64,000 bases of DNA from NCBI GenBank assembly GCA_014898425.1, contig RCSZ01000015.1, positions 1,612,001 through 1,676,000 on the forward strand, in the 5' to 3' direction. The position numbers and the translations under genes were made by a program. Positions 1 to 10,302 of this stretch are shown piece after piece (within the stretch, counting starts at the first letter, position 1; the number at the start of each line of letters is the position of its first letter). The stretch comes from Botryotinia globosa. Taxonomy: Eukaryota > Ascomycota > Leotiomycetes > Helotiales > Sclerotiniaceae. The notes under the pieces are model-generated. The model did not search any database. It worked only from the letters and a program-made list of their open reading frames with translations, and was not told where the DNA came from.

Positions 1-434
1 ACACTTGACTTAAAGCCTAGTATCCCTCCTAATACGCCCCCAGGTTTCGGCACCGGACACTCGCGCTTAGGTAGTTTCCTGCTTCCATCTATTTCCTCTC
101 CATCATCCAATTCCCCATTATTACCACCCATTTCCTCCCGAATCTTCTCATTGAAATCCTTATATTCACTCTTCCCATCTCTGTCTCCTCCCACAGTCTT
201 CAATTGTGTCTGTAGCTGCCCCTGTTCTTTTCCTTGTTCCCCCACTTCATCAACAGGACATTTCCTCCTTCTCCTCCTCGGCCTCTGTGATCCCGACCCA
301 TCATCTGCATATACGACGCGCGGTGCCGGACAAGGAAGAACGTGCGGTAGTGCTACGACGAAGAAACTGGCAAAGAGCGTGCCTGCGAAGAGGGAAGATG
401 TGAATTTTGAGCGGGGGTGAAGATGAGGCGGCAT
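1..434 (-). CDS. Small single-pass membrane protein, unrecognised, 3' part cut by window edge
   Basis: An uninterrupted minus-strand frame starts at the ATG at 432-434 and stays open for 144 codons to the window edge. The first residues are basic, followed by a hydrophobic stretch at about residues 13-36 (SLFAGTLFASFFVVALPHVL). A cluster of arginines (RRRRRK) follows near residue 60, then a charged, glutamate-rich linker, and a motif CPVPKPGGVLGGILGF close to the edge. Layout and positive cluster suggest a small membrane-anchored protein, possibly mitochondrial; this is inference. I do not recognise the family. It diverges from the phosphatase gene at 1300 with about 865 bp between them. The purine-rich coding strand makes the opposite strand look open as well; the conserved-looking C-terminal motif favours the minus reading. 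Confidence 0.6.
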   Translation of the reverse strand, partial: MPPHLHPRSKFTSSLFAGTLFASFFVVALPHVLPCPAPRVVYADDGSGSQRPRRRRRKCPVDEVGEQGKEQGQLQTQLKTVGGDRDGKSEYKDFNEKIREEMGGNNGELDDGEEIDGSRKLPKRECPVPKPGGVLGGILGFKSS

Positions 435-1299
435 GGTTTTTCTGATTTTGGTTACAAGGGAATGTGGTGAGTTTTGTTTGAGGAATGAATCGTGTCTGTT
501 AATTTGTGTGAGTAATGAGGTTCAATTGGGGTTTGAAAGACTACTTACTGGTTATCTCATTATATGTGATAACATTGACATGGAATTTTAATTGAAGTAT
601 TTAGTAGTCTTGTCTTTAAATTGACGTAGGGTACCGCAGTTGAACATAAAATTGGTGGGATATCATCGGGTAATTTATTAATTTTGGTCTGAGGCTTGAA
701 ATTCACCACACTCCCTCCCACCAAGCCACATTCCCACCCCAGACTTATTAATTTAACACTAGCGTCATCTTGAGGTACCAGACCAGTCAGTCAGTCAGTC
801 AGTCAGTCAGTCAGTCAGTCAGTCAGTAGGTACGGACCTTATCATATTCGAGGCTGAGGAAAATTATAATTCAACCAACAATTTCGATAACCATAATAAT
901 TAAGACATCAACGAATTCTTTAATGACAGCGATATAATCCGTTTTCGAATTTGCACTTTGAGCGGAATTTTATTTGGTCTCTCTTTCCTGAAAAGTGGTT
1001 TTCTCCAGCCTTGAGTTACAGAGGATATTTCGCCATCTCGTTTGCGCCCCCATAGAACCTCGATGCGCCGTTGACATTCACGCGTTATTAAGGAACGAAT
1101 TCAACGAAATACATTAGGCATTTTTACATTTGAATCTTCGTTCTTTCGAATGAGCTGGGTTGCAGATTCAGAACGGCTGATAAATTGACATTGCGCCTCA
1201 TCGATATCTGGGAGCTATTTAAACTCTGTAGACGCCAATCTGATCCTACTCAATACATTTGCCTCCAAACTTTCTGATTGAAAGATTCGAGTAAGAAAC
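435..1299. other. Divergent intergenic region with a CAGT microsatellite
   Basis: This 865-bp gap lies between two divergent starts, so it should hold both promoters. It contains one perfect tetranucleotide array and otherwise ordinary AT-leaning sequence. I see no gene, and no RIP-like repeat. Confidence 0.5.
784..827. repeat. (CAGT)11 microsatellite
   Basis: Eleven perfect tandem copies of CAGT span 44 bp in the divergent promoter region. Perfect copies suggest a recent or active slippage locus, so it may be polymorphic between strains. Confidence 0.97.
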
Positions 1300-2771
1300 A
1301 TGAGTGATCTGGATAGGTACAGCTCCTACGACTTCATTCACAAGGCTTCAATCTGACTTTACTCCAGAGCCATTTCGCAATTGCGAGCTTGCCGACCCAT
1401 CCCAGAAGCAGAAGTTCGAGAATTATGTCATAAAGCGAGAGAATTGTTGATCGAGGAAGGAAATGTGGTCACAGTAACAGCACCAGTTACGGTACGGCTT
1501 CATGAGTATGCGCAAGTGATGGGTCGATATTGACGAATTTATGCAGATATGCGGTGATATCCATGGGCAATTTCATGACCTAATGGAACTATTCAGGGTT
1601 GGTGGTGATGTGCCCGACACAAACTACTTATTCATGGGTAAGATACGATCTTCTAGATGGCATAGATGGCGAATCTTGACTAACTTACCTAGGTGATTTC
1701 GTTGATCGCGGTTTCTACTCTTTAGAATCTTTCCTCCTCCTATTGTGTCTCAAAGTACGATATCCAGATCGAATGACCTTGATCCGAGGTAATCACGAAT
1801 CTAGACAAATTACAACAGTCTACGGATTTTACGACGAATGCCTGCGAAAGTATGGAAGCGCAAATGTATGGAGATACTGTTGCGAAGTATTTGATTATCT
1901 TGCTCTCGGTGCAATTGTGCTTGGAGCATCAAGCAGTCTTCAACCTACATCTATGCCGAACGGCGAACACAGTACTTCCTCGACGCAAGAATTCAATGAC
2001 GAGGATGTGGAAATCGAGATCTTAAATGTTGATGGAAGTATTATGAATAAATTTCTACGAAACAGGGATAAGATTGGGAAAAGAAAGCCATCTATAGATT
2101 CAGAAATGAGTTCATCAGACAAGGGTTCTCCAAGCCCCCAAAGCAAATTCCCCACCAGTCTTGGTGCGCCTGGCTCTGGAGCTTCAGGTTACAGTGGGGG
2201 CAGCTCAGGAAATCCCTCTGGCGCGGTTTTCTGTGTCCATGGAGGTCTTTCCCCTCTGATTCAAGCAGTCGATAAAATCCGTCTTTTAGACCGCAAACAA
2301 GAAGTCCCTCATGAAGGCGCCATGTGTGATCTCCTCTGGTCCGATCCTGATGAGATAGATGGCTGGGGTCTCTCCCCGCGTGGCGCGGGATTTCTATTTG
2401 GAGCTGATATCGTCAAAATGTTCAACCATACAAACGACCTTTCAATGATTGCTCGAGCCCATCAGTTAGTAATGGAGGGGTTTAAAGAGACTTTCGATCA
2501 TAGCATTGTTACAGTATGGTCTGCGCCAAATTACTGTTATAGGTGTGGGAATGTAGCAGCGATTATGGAATTAGGAGAGGATGGGACAGGAAATGGAATC
2601 ATGGCAAGAAGTAATGGAGAAGTTAGTAGAGGCAATGGTGCTAATGCGCCGTTATTGAAAGAGAAAGTAGCGTTGAGTGGACCTGCAAGGAGATATAGGG
2701 TTTTCCATGCGGCGCCACAGGATTCAAGGGGCATGCCGGCTAAAAAACCGGTGGCGGATTATTTCTTGTGA
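1300..2771 (+). CDS. ppg1: PPG1-type serine/threonine protein phosphatase (PP2A-like catalytic subunit)
   Basis: Predicted exons are 1300-1316, 1368-1491, 1547-1637 and 1693-2771, giving 436 residues. The PPP-family metal and catalytic motifs are all present: GDIHG (residues 50-54), GDFVDRG (78-84), GNHE (110-113) and HGG (around 260). The C-terminus is DYFL, the ending that PP2A-like phosphatases present for leucine methylation. Yeast Ppg1 and filamentous-fungal homologues act with a STRIPAK-like or glycogen-related partner; that role is family knowledge. Unlike a ~310-residue PP2A, this protein carries a low-complexity Ser/Gly/Asp-rich insertion of about 98 residues (roughly 156-253), just before the strand bearing HGG, and another short Gly/Asn stretch near the C-terminus. 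The start has a very short first exon of 17 nt, the least certain part of the model. Confidence 0.9.
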
Positions 2772-3503
2772 GGGTTTCGCACAAGCTCTCATCATGTCAT
2801 GTCATATCATAAGTTATGGTACGGTATGGTATTGACGCCAGAATGGAGAAGAGTAGTGGTTATAATGTGAGAAATGACAGAACGAGATCCTCTTACATGG
2901 GTCAAATGGATTCATGTGAAGCGGTATTGGTAGCATGGAAATGCAAGTGTGCACTTAAATGTCTAGATGTATTTATGTATGTACGTATGGCGTTATTAAG
3001 ATCGAACTTGTGGATATTTGGTATGGGAATGAGAATGAAAATACTGTTTATTCTACGCTTCCGTGGATGTTTTCATTCATTTTGAGTGACCTTGGGTATG
3101 TGTGTAGCTGTGGTTATCTGTGTGGAATCTAACAACTTTGGTCAAGTTACCGAGTTAAAATCGTATCATGAAGGCTCCTCACCGGAAGCACTCTCAAATA
3201 CTTATGTAAGCTACACCTAAATACACACATCCTAGCGTCAATCGGCCCGCCTTGCCCGCATCCTTAAATAATGGTCCGAGCGCTAACTTGACAATCTAAA
3301 GCTGCTATCTCAATCTCTTAATCTTATCAACCTCATTCTTCAATTCTTCAATCACTTCACCTTTTTGACCTTTTCCACCATTTCTATTCTTCCGCACGAC
3401 GGACTTTCTTCGACCAGGGGTTTAATAACTCGAAAGCGTCGGAATTATATGCTGGGAAATCGAAATTAAAATCGAAATCGAAATCGAAATCGTGGAATAG
3501 ATC
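2772..3503. other. Intergenic region, phosphatase 3' flank and J-protein 5' flank
   Basis: No gene is seen here. A short open frame at 2816-3085 has no recognisable protein character. A run of ATCGAAA-type hexamers (about 3468-3495) lies directly before the ATG of the J-protein gene and is probably in its 5' UTR. Confidence 0.5.
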
Positions 3504-4531
3504 ATGACGGCGACGAGTCCGGATGCGAAGAGGGTGAAGAGGGAGGGAGATCAGAAGGATGAGGTAAAGGATGCGCAAGGGGAATGGAAGAGGAAGGATA
3601 AACAGGAAGAGGTAGTGGTGAAGAAGGAAGATGGGGAAGGGGATGCGCAGGATGATTTGGATGCGCTGGAGGGGTTAGAGAGTGAGGCGAAGGAATTTAT
3701 GAAGGTATGTTTATTTTTGAGGGGCTTAGGAGAGGATCAGAAGAAGGTATATGGGTGGATTGTTTTTGGAGATGATCTGGAATTCGCGGAGAAGTTGGGT
3801 CAATAGGTGAATGATAACTAACTTTATGTGTTTTTAATAGGATTCTGAGATCGATAGGATATTAAAAGCTTTTCGTTTAGATGCGTATGTCTTCTCCTTC
3901 CCAGAAGATTGTCCCGATGAAAGAAAATGAACAGCATTGAACATAAGTCGGAAGGACCCAAACATTTGAACTAACAATATCACATAGCTACGCAGTCTTG
4001 GACCTCCAACCCGGTGTTGGCGAATCAGATATTAAAAAATGCTACCGTGTAAAATCCCTCCTGATCCACCCGGATAAAACACGCAATCCCCTCGCTCCAG
4101 ATGCATTTGATCGGTTAAAGAAAGCGCAGACGGAATTAATGGATGAGAAACATCGTGAAAGATTAGATGAAGCGATCGCCGATGCGCGAATGCTGGTGAT
4201 GCGCGAAAAGGGATTGAATAGAGATAGTGCGGAGGTGAAGGAACCGAGTGAAGAGTTTAGGAGGGAGTGGAGGGAGAAAACAAAGTTTGTGTTGATTGAG
4301 AATGAGCAGAGGAGGAGGAGACAGGTGAAGGCGCAGATGCAGGAGGAGGGAAGGGAACAGAAGAGAGTGGAGGAGGAGAGGGAGGAGAGAAAGAGAAAGA
4401 GGGATAGTGAGGTTAAGTGGGAGGAGAGTAGGGAGGAGAGAATTGGAAGTTGGAGGGAATTTGCGAAGAAGGGGGGTGGAGCAGGGGGTGGGGAGAAGAA
4501 GAAAAAGAAGAAGGTCAAGCCTTTGGGTTAG
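3504..4531 (+). CDS. spf31: DNAJC8/Spf31-type J-domain protein (spliceosome-associated)
   Basis: Exons 3504-3704, 3841-3884 and 3988-4531 encode 262 residues. A lysine/glutamate-rich N-terminal tail (1-67) precedes a J domain that begins around residue 80 (YAVLDLQPG) and has the HPD tripeptide at 109-111, which stimulates the Hsp70 ATPase. The long charged C-terminal helix ends with ESREERIGSWREF followed by a lysine tail, matching the end of metazoan DNAJC8 and fission-yeast Spf31, which associate with spliceosomes. It is therefore probably a nuclear Hsp70 co-chaperone in splicing. The coding strand of the last exon is almost purely purine, which makes the opposite strand look open too. Symbol assigned by family resemblance only. 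Confidence 0.87.
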
Positions 4532-4894
4532 GGAGTTTCTTTTGGTGTGTGTGGATGGGATATGACCTAATTTTATACGTATAGGTTGGAGGGACGGATA
4601 GCGAGAAATCTCTTGCTCGGAGTAATCACTATGATATAATTGGGATATCTATTATCCATTCTACTCCGTATCAGAAAACTACAAGTCAGTTTTGACAAAC
4701 AGTCATATCATCATTTCATTCAATATCCATACTAAGTACAAAACCCTCGCTATTATAATGCCGCTCGAACTCAATCATTTTCTCATGTCAACATTTTTTT
4801 AGAGCGTACCGCCGGATAGAGAAATAGAAAAACGGAGAATGTGCATTGAAGTAGAGCTCTATCTTCTAATATTTGGCTCTCATAAACAATCGAC

Positions 4895-5709
4895 TAAGTC
4901 GACCACCCTACTTTCGAGCCACCCCTCTTTTGGAGCACCCTTTTACACCAAAAATCACTTTTTTAGCCTATTAATATCTCTATCAATAGTAAATATAATT
5001 TAATAAAAATTTATGTTTATATAATTCAAACTATTTTAAGCTTATATTAAAAAATTTAGAATTTTAGGATTTTTCTGAATTGAGATTTTAATTTTTAAAA
5101 TATCGATTTTTGAATTTGTATAGAAATTATATACAAATTTCAAACTTTTAGATAATCTTTAATAACTTTTTAATAAAAATCATTATAAAAGAATTGTATA
5201 TCTTTTTGAAAAATTCAAATCCAAATTTATATAAAAATTTAATTTTTTTTTAAAATGAATAAATATAAAGATATAAGATAGTAAGTTGAGAGTAATATAA
5301 ATAATCCTTGTAATTTTGAAAGTATTACTTTAAATATTTTTCTATAAGGAATTATTTATTTATTTTCAATTTCTAGATTAAATATTTTCTAAATTTATAA
5401 TAAAATTTTATATTTTATTTTTAATTATTTTTCTTCAAAAATTATTATAGATTTTACAAAATTTTAAATTTATATGTAATTTCTATACAAATTAAAATCG
5501 ATATCTTAAAGCTTTAAAAATCGATCTATAAAAATTCTGAAAATCTGAAAATTTCAGAATAGATTTAAAATGATTTGAATTATATAAATTTAAGTTTTTA
5601 TTAAATTATATTTAATATTAATAAAAATATTAATAGATTAAAAAGATGATTTTTGGTGTAAAAGTGTAGTCTAAAATAGGGGTAGTTTGAAAGTAGGGTG
5701 ATTGATTTA
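4895..5709. mobile_element. Family A foldback/MITE-like element, copy 1 (full length, 815 bp)
   Basis: The left end reads TAAGTCGACCACCCTACTTT and the right end is its degenerate inverse (GGGTGATTGATTTA). The two arms mirror each other for well over 100 bp, for example 'TTTACACCAAAAATCAC' on the left and 'GATTTTTGGTGTAAA' on the right. Ends of all copies begin and finish with TA, fitting a TA target site as used by Tc1/mariner-type elements. No transposase frame is present, so it is non-autonomous. Differences from other copies are mainly transitions, as expected after RIP. Confidence 0.8.
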
Positions 5710-5771
5710 GTGTTTAGTCAAAGGAAACGAATGTTTCGAAAAAGCGAATTGTTAGAATAGATAATAGCTTG

Positions 5772-6512
5772 AGCTACTTTTTTATATTAAAAATCATTTT
5801 TTTAATTTATTAATATTTCTATCAATATTAAATATAATTTAATAAAAACTTATATACATATAATTCGAATTATTTTAACTTTATTTTAAAAAAAATTAGA
5901 TTTCTAGAATTTTGTTGGATTGAAAATTAAAATTTTAAAATATTAATTTTTGAATTTATATAGAAATTATATTCAAATTTCAAACTTTTATATAATCTTT
6001 AATTACTTTTTAATAATAATTATTAAAAGAAAGTTGTATATCATTTTAAAAAATTCAAATCTAAATTTATATAAGAATTTAAATTTTTTTTAGTGATTTT
6101 AAAATATATAAAAATATATAAAAATATATAAAAATATATAAAAATATATAAAAATATATAAAAATATATAAAAATGTATAAAAATATATAAAAATATATA
6201 AAAATATAATATATAATGAATTTAAAATAATATAAATAATATAAATAATCCTTGTAATATTAAGGGTACTCTTTTAAATATTTATTTATAAGGAATTTCT
6301 CTTTTTTTAAAATCTTTTGAAATCAATATTTTATAATTTTATAATAATAATTTTTTTTTAATTATTATTATTATTATTTTTTTCAAAGTTATTATAGATT
6401 TTATTAAATTATATTTGATATTGATAGAGATATTAATAGATTAAAAAAATGATTCTTAGTGTAAAAGGGTGGTTCAAAAGAGGGGTGGTTCGAAAGTAGA
6501 ATATTCGACTTT
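5772..6512. mobile_element. Family A element, copy 2, left end degraded
   Basis: The right arm (about 6,400-6,512) matches copy 1, ending with AGGGGTGGTTCGAAAGTAGA and ATTCGACTT. The left arm starts inside the terminus at GAGCTAC; the outermost ~35 bp are missing or decayed. It holds a 10-bp minisatellite at 6101-6200 that no other copy has. Boundaries are approximate. Confidence 0.7.
6101..6200. repeat. 10-bp minisatellite, unit AAAATATATA x10
   Basis: Ten back-to-back copies of AAAATATATA, one with a single A-to-G difference (AAAATGTATA), inside the second family A element. Confidence 0.95.
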
Positions 6513-6916
6513 TTTATTAACTATTCCCTATACTGCTAAGAATGAGCTTCAAAAGTAATTCATATGATATACCTTGAATAATAAAATCTTATTAAATAGA
6601 ATAGCTATTTTAATAGATTTTTAGTTATATTTTTTATATTATTAAATCTTGATTTCAAATATTAATTTTTTATAATTTCAAAAAAAAGAAAAGATTGAGA
6701 ATTAGTATATATTATTATTTTAGAAGTTTTAATATAGAAAAAATATTGATTGAATTTTATATCAAAAAATAAATATAAATATTGAGTTAAATTCAAGGAA
6801 TCTTGATAATCTAATTGATCAATAAGAACCTGTTAAACAAGGGAGCCCATTCTCAGCGGTATAGAGGATATTGTCGTTAACTTATCCTTCTTATTCTTCG
6901 AATATCTTCTTAAACT

Positions 6917-8716
6917 TTAACAAAGAATAAACGTTTCCGACTTCGACTGTTCATTTGACATGCTTTTTATAGCTTCTCCATTCATAATTCCGTGAACATA
7001 TGTATCACCTATAAAGACCCACTCCTCTGCTGACTTAGTTTGTACTTTTGCTTCAGGATCTTTCTTACGGAGGATGAACGGCGTCTTTCCTCCGAACAGA
7101 ACGCAAACCCGATCTCCTTCTTTTATTTCTGATGGTCCGACGCCAATGTAGCCTGTTTTTGTTCGAAAGAATCTTCGACCTGCGGTATAAGAGTTAATGG
7201 AATCAGTAAGGTTGATAACACCGATCATTACATCTCGCCTTAGCTTCCTTAAGTATCCCTGGGAATCCTGTTTGTATTTCATCAAGAGAAAAGTCCACCA
7301 CCAGTCATCATGTAGTAACCGATCTTGGAAAGTAGCCGGCGTCTCTCCGCTGACTACACTCATATCGCAGCATAGCGTCCGCCAAAATGCATCTATGAGA
7401 GTCTTGCCGCCAGCATAGGGCTCTTCCGGTTTCTCATCGACTCCTGCAAATTCTCGCCATTTGTCGATTTCGTCATAATTGTTGTGCATTGAAGGGGCTC
7501 TCGCGTGCGAAATTTTTTCGACAGTATCGAAGAGGACTCCCTTTATAGCTATTTTGCCGGGTGATACTCGATTGATATCCACAGGAATGGATCCTGAGGG
7601 TTTCTGCGTGGAGAATGCTTCCTGACGCTGACTAGAGAAGCGAAGGAGCTCGAAGTTGTATACCAATTTCCAATCTGGTACCCATGAAGGGAGGTTCTCT
7701 GTATACCCATTTGAAACTTTTGAATGCTCAAGAACATGGCTGAAAACGTCGAGATTACCCGTTTTTGTGATCAATGCCAATGCGGCAAGTTCATAAGCTT
7801 CAGCCACCGGCAGTTGATAATCGATGACTTTGTCATCAAGGTCCAATGACATACCGAGAAGCCCATATACCATATCATGAGGGTCAGTTGCGATGCGATA
7901 TCTGTATAAACGAGCCAATTCAAGGAATCCAATACGAGTGCGACTCTTCCTCAGACTTTCAATTTTTTCAAGCTCCGCAAATCGATTTGCCAATTGCGGG
8001 AAGGTTAGAATAACACTATTTCGTTCAGCAACGCAACATATTCTATAGTGTAAGTTAAAGCTCTGAATTAGCAATTCCAAAGTTCTGCCGGATATGACAT
8101 AAGAGCCACAGATGAATGTTAAGCTCTTTGCTTTTGCCATTTCTTGCAGTGTCCACATGCGAGTCCACCATGGCTTGCGAAAGAACATGAACAGATTCAA
8201 ACGATCCGTACCGAGTTCCGGTCTAGGATTATCATCTTCCATTGGAGTCAAGTCCATCCAGTGCAACTTATGATTTCCAGCCATACGATGAATGAGCTCT
8301 ATAGACTCCTTAGTACCACTCTCCTCCTCTCCCAGCCACACGACGACCTGGTGCGCAGTCTCGTAAATTGAACCCATCAGCTTTACTTGGCTGTTTCTCT
8401 CAGGTATATCCAGTTGATTTATACATACAGCGTCCACCCAGAGCACACGGCTGCGATCTCTGTACCGCAAATGCCGTAGCGCCAACTCGAGATTGCTTGT
8501 GGCTTTGAAGCTTTCTCCACACACTTGAATCGGCACATGTCCGGCGAGTGTCCCCCAAACATAGGATAATGCTTCATACTCAATATTCGCGTCATCCAGA
8601 GAAGCCAACTTCATAGAGCACGATACTGGATCTGAGGGCGAGCCTTTTGTCAGTTCCAGGAGCCGGATTTCGTGGATTTGAGCGTTCATTGGCCGTTGGT
8701 AAAATGAGAGTGCCAT
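6917..8716 (-). CDS. HET-domain protein (heterokaryon incompatibility type)
   Basis: A single-exon minus-strand gene of 599 residues from the ATG at 8714-8716, whose context is an excellent ACCATGG. An in-frame ATG 48 bp upstream (8764) would add 16 residues and is the alternative start. The HET domain occupies roughly residues 40-200, with the three conserved blocks visible: YEALSYVWG, then LWVDAVCINQ, then NSQVKLMGSIYETAHQVVVW. A C-terminal WVFIGDTYVHGIMNGEA segment is the usual tail of this HET subgroup. HET proteins trigger regulated cell death on non-self contact or act in related recognition; the specific trigger here is unknown. It diverges from the ankyrin gene at 8981 across only 264 bp, so they may share a promoter. 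Confidence 0.9.
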   Translation of the reverse strand: MALSFYQRPMNAQIHEIRLLELTKGSPSDPVSCSMKLASLDDANIEYEALSYVWGTLAGHVPIQVCGESFKATSNLELALRHLRYRDRSRVLWVDAVCINQLDIPERNSQVKLMGSIYETAHQVVVWLGEEESGTKESIELIHRMAGNHKLHWMDLTPMEDDNPRPELGTDRLNLFMFFRKPWWTRMWTLQEMAKAKSLTFICGSYVISGRTLELLIQSFNLHYRICCVAERNSVILTFPQLANRFAELEKIESLRKSRTRIGFLELARLYRYRIATDPHDMVYGLLGMSLDLDDKVIDYQLPVAEAYELAALALITKTGNLDVFSHVLEHSKVSNGYTENLPSWVPDWKLVYNFELLRFSSQRQEAFSTQKPSGSIPVDINRVSPGKIAIKGVLFDTVEKISHARAPSMHNNYDEIDKWREFAGVDEKPEEPYAGGKTLIDAFWRTLCCDMSVVSGETPATFQDRLLHDDWWWTFLLMKYKQDSQGYLRKLRRDVMIGVINLTDSINSYTAGRRFFRTKTGYIGVGPSEIKEGDRVCVLFGGKTPFILRKKDPEAKVQTKSAEEWVFIGDTYVHGIMNGEAIKSMSNEQSKSETFILC

Positions 8717-8980
8717 GGTCGCGGATTGTAAATAAAGAGCAACGTTAATGCAATTTGACTTCAATCGCCCGTCTTTATTTCATAAGAAGAAAAAAAAAGG
8801 TTTAGGCAACAAGCCAAGGCCTCTAACTACTTGCGTTAAGCGATACTACCTGCAAGCTCTCAGCTCGCCACGTGTCTCAGCCTCACTTCCTCTCTCTCTT
8901 CTATGTGAATGAGGCTGTATTGTATGATCTATCATATATTTTGCACCTAAAATATAGTCGCTTCTTAGAGATCTTCCAAG

Positions 8981-10261
8981 ATGTCCGCCTTGCATCTTGC
9001 AGCATTACACGGCAATGATCCTATATTGCGGAAACTCTTGAAAGATGGAGCAAATATCAACCTGACGACGGAGTTTTACGGAACCCCTCTGGCAAGTGCA
9101 GCAGAAAGAGGTCATACGGAAATCATGAAGCTGCTCAAGAGAAAAGGGGCAGACGTGAATATCTCGGGAAGAGATGGATATACTCCTCTTCACATCGCAG
9201 CGCTTGCAGATCAAACAGCTGCAATTTCCTTATTGGCAGACTTCAAGGCTAGCTTTGAGGCTAAGACAACAGACGGACACTCACCATTAATATGTGCTAT
9301 TCTTGATTTGCACGTGGAAACCGTGCGTGTCTTGTTGGATGAAGGTGCAGATCCTAATGCAAGAACAACGAAAGGTTTTTCATCATTACATGTTGCTGCT
9401 ACTAAACACAACAGCGCTATGGTTTCCATGCTGCTTGAGAAAGGTGCAAATTTGGAGGGGAAAAACGAATTCGGGTCTACTCCGCTATCGTCCGCGGTGA
9501 TTGCAAAAAGTTTGCCTATACTGCAACTTCTACGGCGAAAGGGGGCCTCTCTGGAGTCGAAGAACCTCGGTTGTCAGACCCCACTCATGATAGCCGCATC
9601 CATGGGTACAGAAGAGATTGTGCAGTATCTTGTGGAGGAGGACGTCAATATTGAGACCAGAGATCAGCTTGGTGATACGTGTCTCCACTTGGCTGTTAAA
9701 AGCGGGAATGTGAATGTAACTAGATACTTACTCGAGCATGGTGCAAAGACCTCGTGGCAAAATCATGATGGTGAAACAGCTCTACACAAGGCTTCCAGAA
9801 TTGGGAATGAAGCACTAATACGGCTATTGATCAGTTGGGGTGCGGATGTCAATGCTAAGGGTTCGGTAATCGGTTCGACGCCATTGTTCGAGGCAAGAGC
9901 AAATGGACACAGCTCAGCAGAGGTTTTATTGATAAGTAAAGGTGCTAGTGCTAAGATGATAGAAGGTTTGGTTTTTGTGGATTTTCAAGATGAGACCGGG
10001 AACAGGAAGATGTTACAGATCGGAGTTCCAAGCGAAATCCAGTTCCAAGATGATCATCTAGTATCAACTACCAATGGGGGGAAAGCCATCCCTGATTTGT
10101 CAGATCGAGCGGCCCGTTCAGAATGGGCTGACAGTTTCTTAAAAGACTTGTCACAGAAAAAAAAGCATCTGGATGGGAAGGAACATCTTGACAAGGCACT
10201 TATCACTGAGCTACCATCGAGTCCATTGGTTGTGAGGAAACAATTTGTATTTTATCTATAG
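8981..10261 (+). CDS. Ankyrin-repeat protein
   Basis: Single-exon frame of 426 residues starting at MSALHLAALHGND. About ten ankyrin repeats fill residues 1-335, shown by recurring signatures such as GYTPLHIAAL, GFSSLHVAAT, DTCLHLAVKSG and ETALHKASRIG with LLxxGA(D/N) turns. The last ~90 residues are not ankyrin and have no motif I recognise. The protein begins directly within the first repeat, so it is a bare ankyrin solenoid; an N-terminal effector domain encoded upstream is possible but the 264-bp gap to the HET gene leaves little room. Its stop lies 41 bp from the stop of the convergent AAA ATPase. In fungi ankyrin arrays often form the sensor half of NLR-like proteins; a role as partner of the neighbouring HET protein is inference. 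Confidence 0.85.
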   Translation: MSALHLAALHGNDPILRKLLKDGANINLTTEFYGTPLASAAERGHTEIMKLLKRKGADVNISGRDGYTPLHIAALADQTAAISLLADFKASFEAKTTDGHSPLICAILDLHVETVRVLLDEGADPNARTTKGFSSLHVAATKHNSAMVSMLLEKGANLEGKNEFGSTPLSSAVIAKSLPILQLLRRKGASLESKNLGCQTPLMIAASMGTEEIVQYLVEEDVNIETRDQLGDTCLHLAVKSGNVNVTRYLLEHGAKTSWQNHDGETALHKASRIGNEALIRLLISWGADVNAKGSVIGSTPLFEARANGHSSAEVLLISKGASAKMIEGLVFVDFQDETGNRKMLQIGVPSEIQFQDDHLVSTTNGGKAIPDLSDRAARSEWADSFLKDLSQKKKHLDGKEHLDKALITELPSSPLVVRKQFVFYL

Positions 10262-10302
10262 CATGCCGTATCACAAAATGAGACATGTCAGTGATTACTT
10301 CG

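Larger units (their letters stand above)
4532..6916. other. AT-rich gene-free block with two family A foldback elements
   Basis: GC content falls sharply from about 4,900. Apart from the two repeat copies listed separately and a short AT minisatellite, only stop-rich AT sequence is seen. The flank at 6,530-6,900 is also AT-rich with no recognisable element. Confidence 0.7.

Noticed and set aside
151..420. Plus-strand 89-codon frame at the left edge
   Set aside because: The opposite strand has a longer open frame with a hydrophobic segment and a conserved-looking motif; the plus reading is a low-complexity Ser/Cys/Leu string.
4042..4518. Minus-strand 158-codon frame
   Set aside because: It is the mirror of the purine-rich last exon of the J-protein gene and consists of poly-Phe/Ser/Leu.
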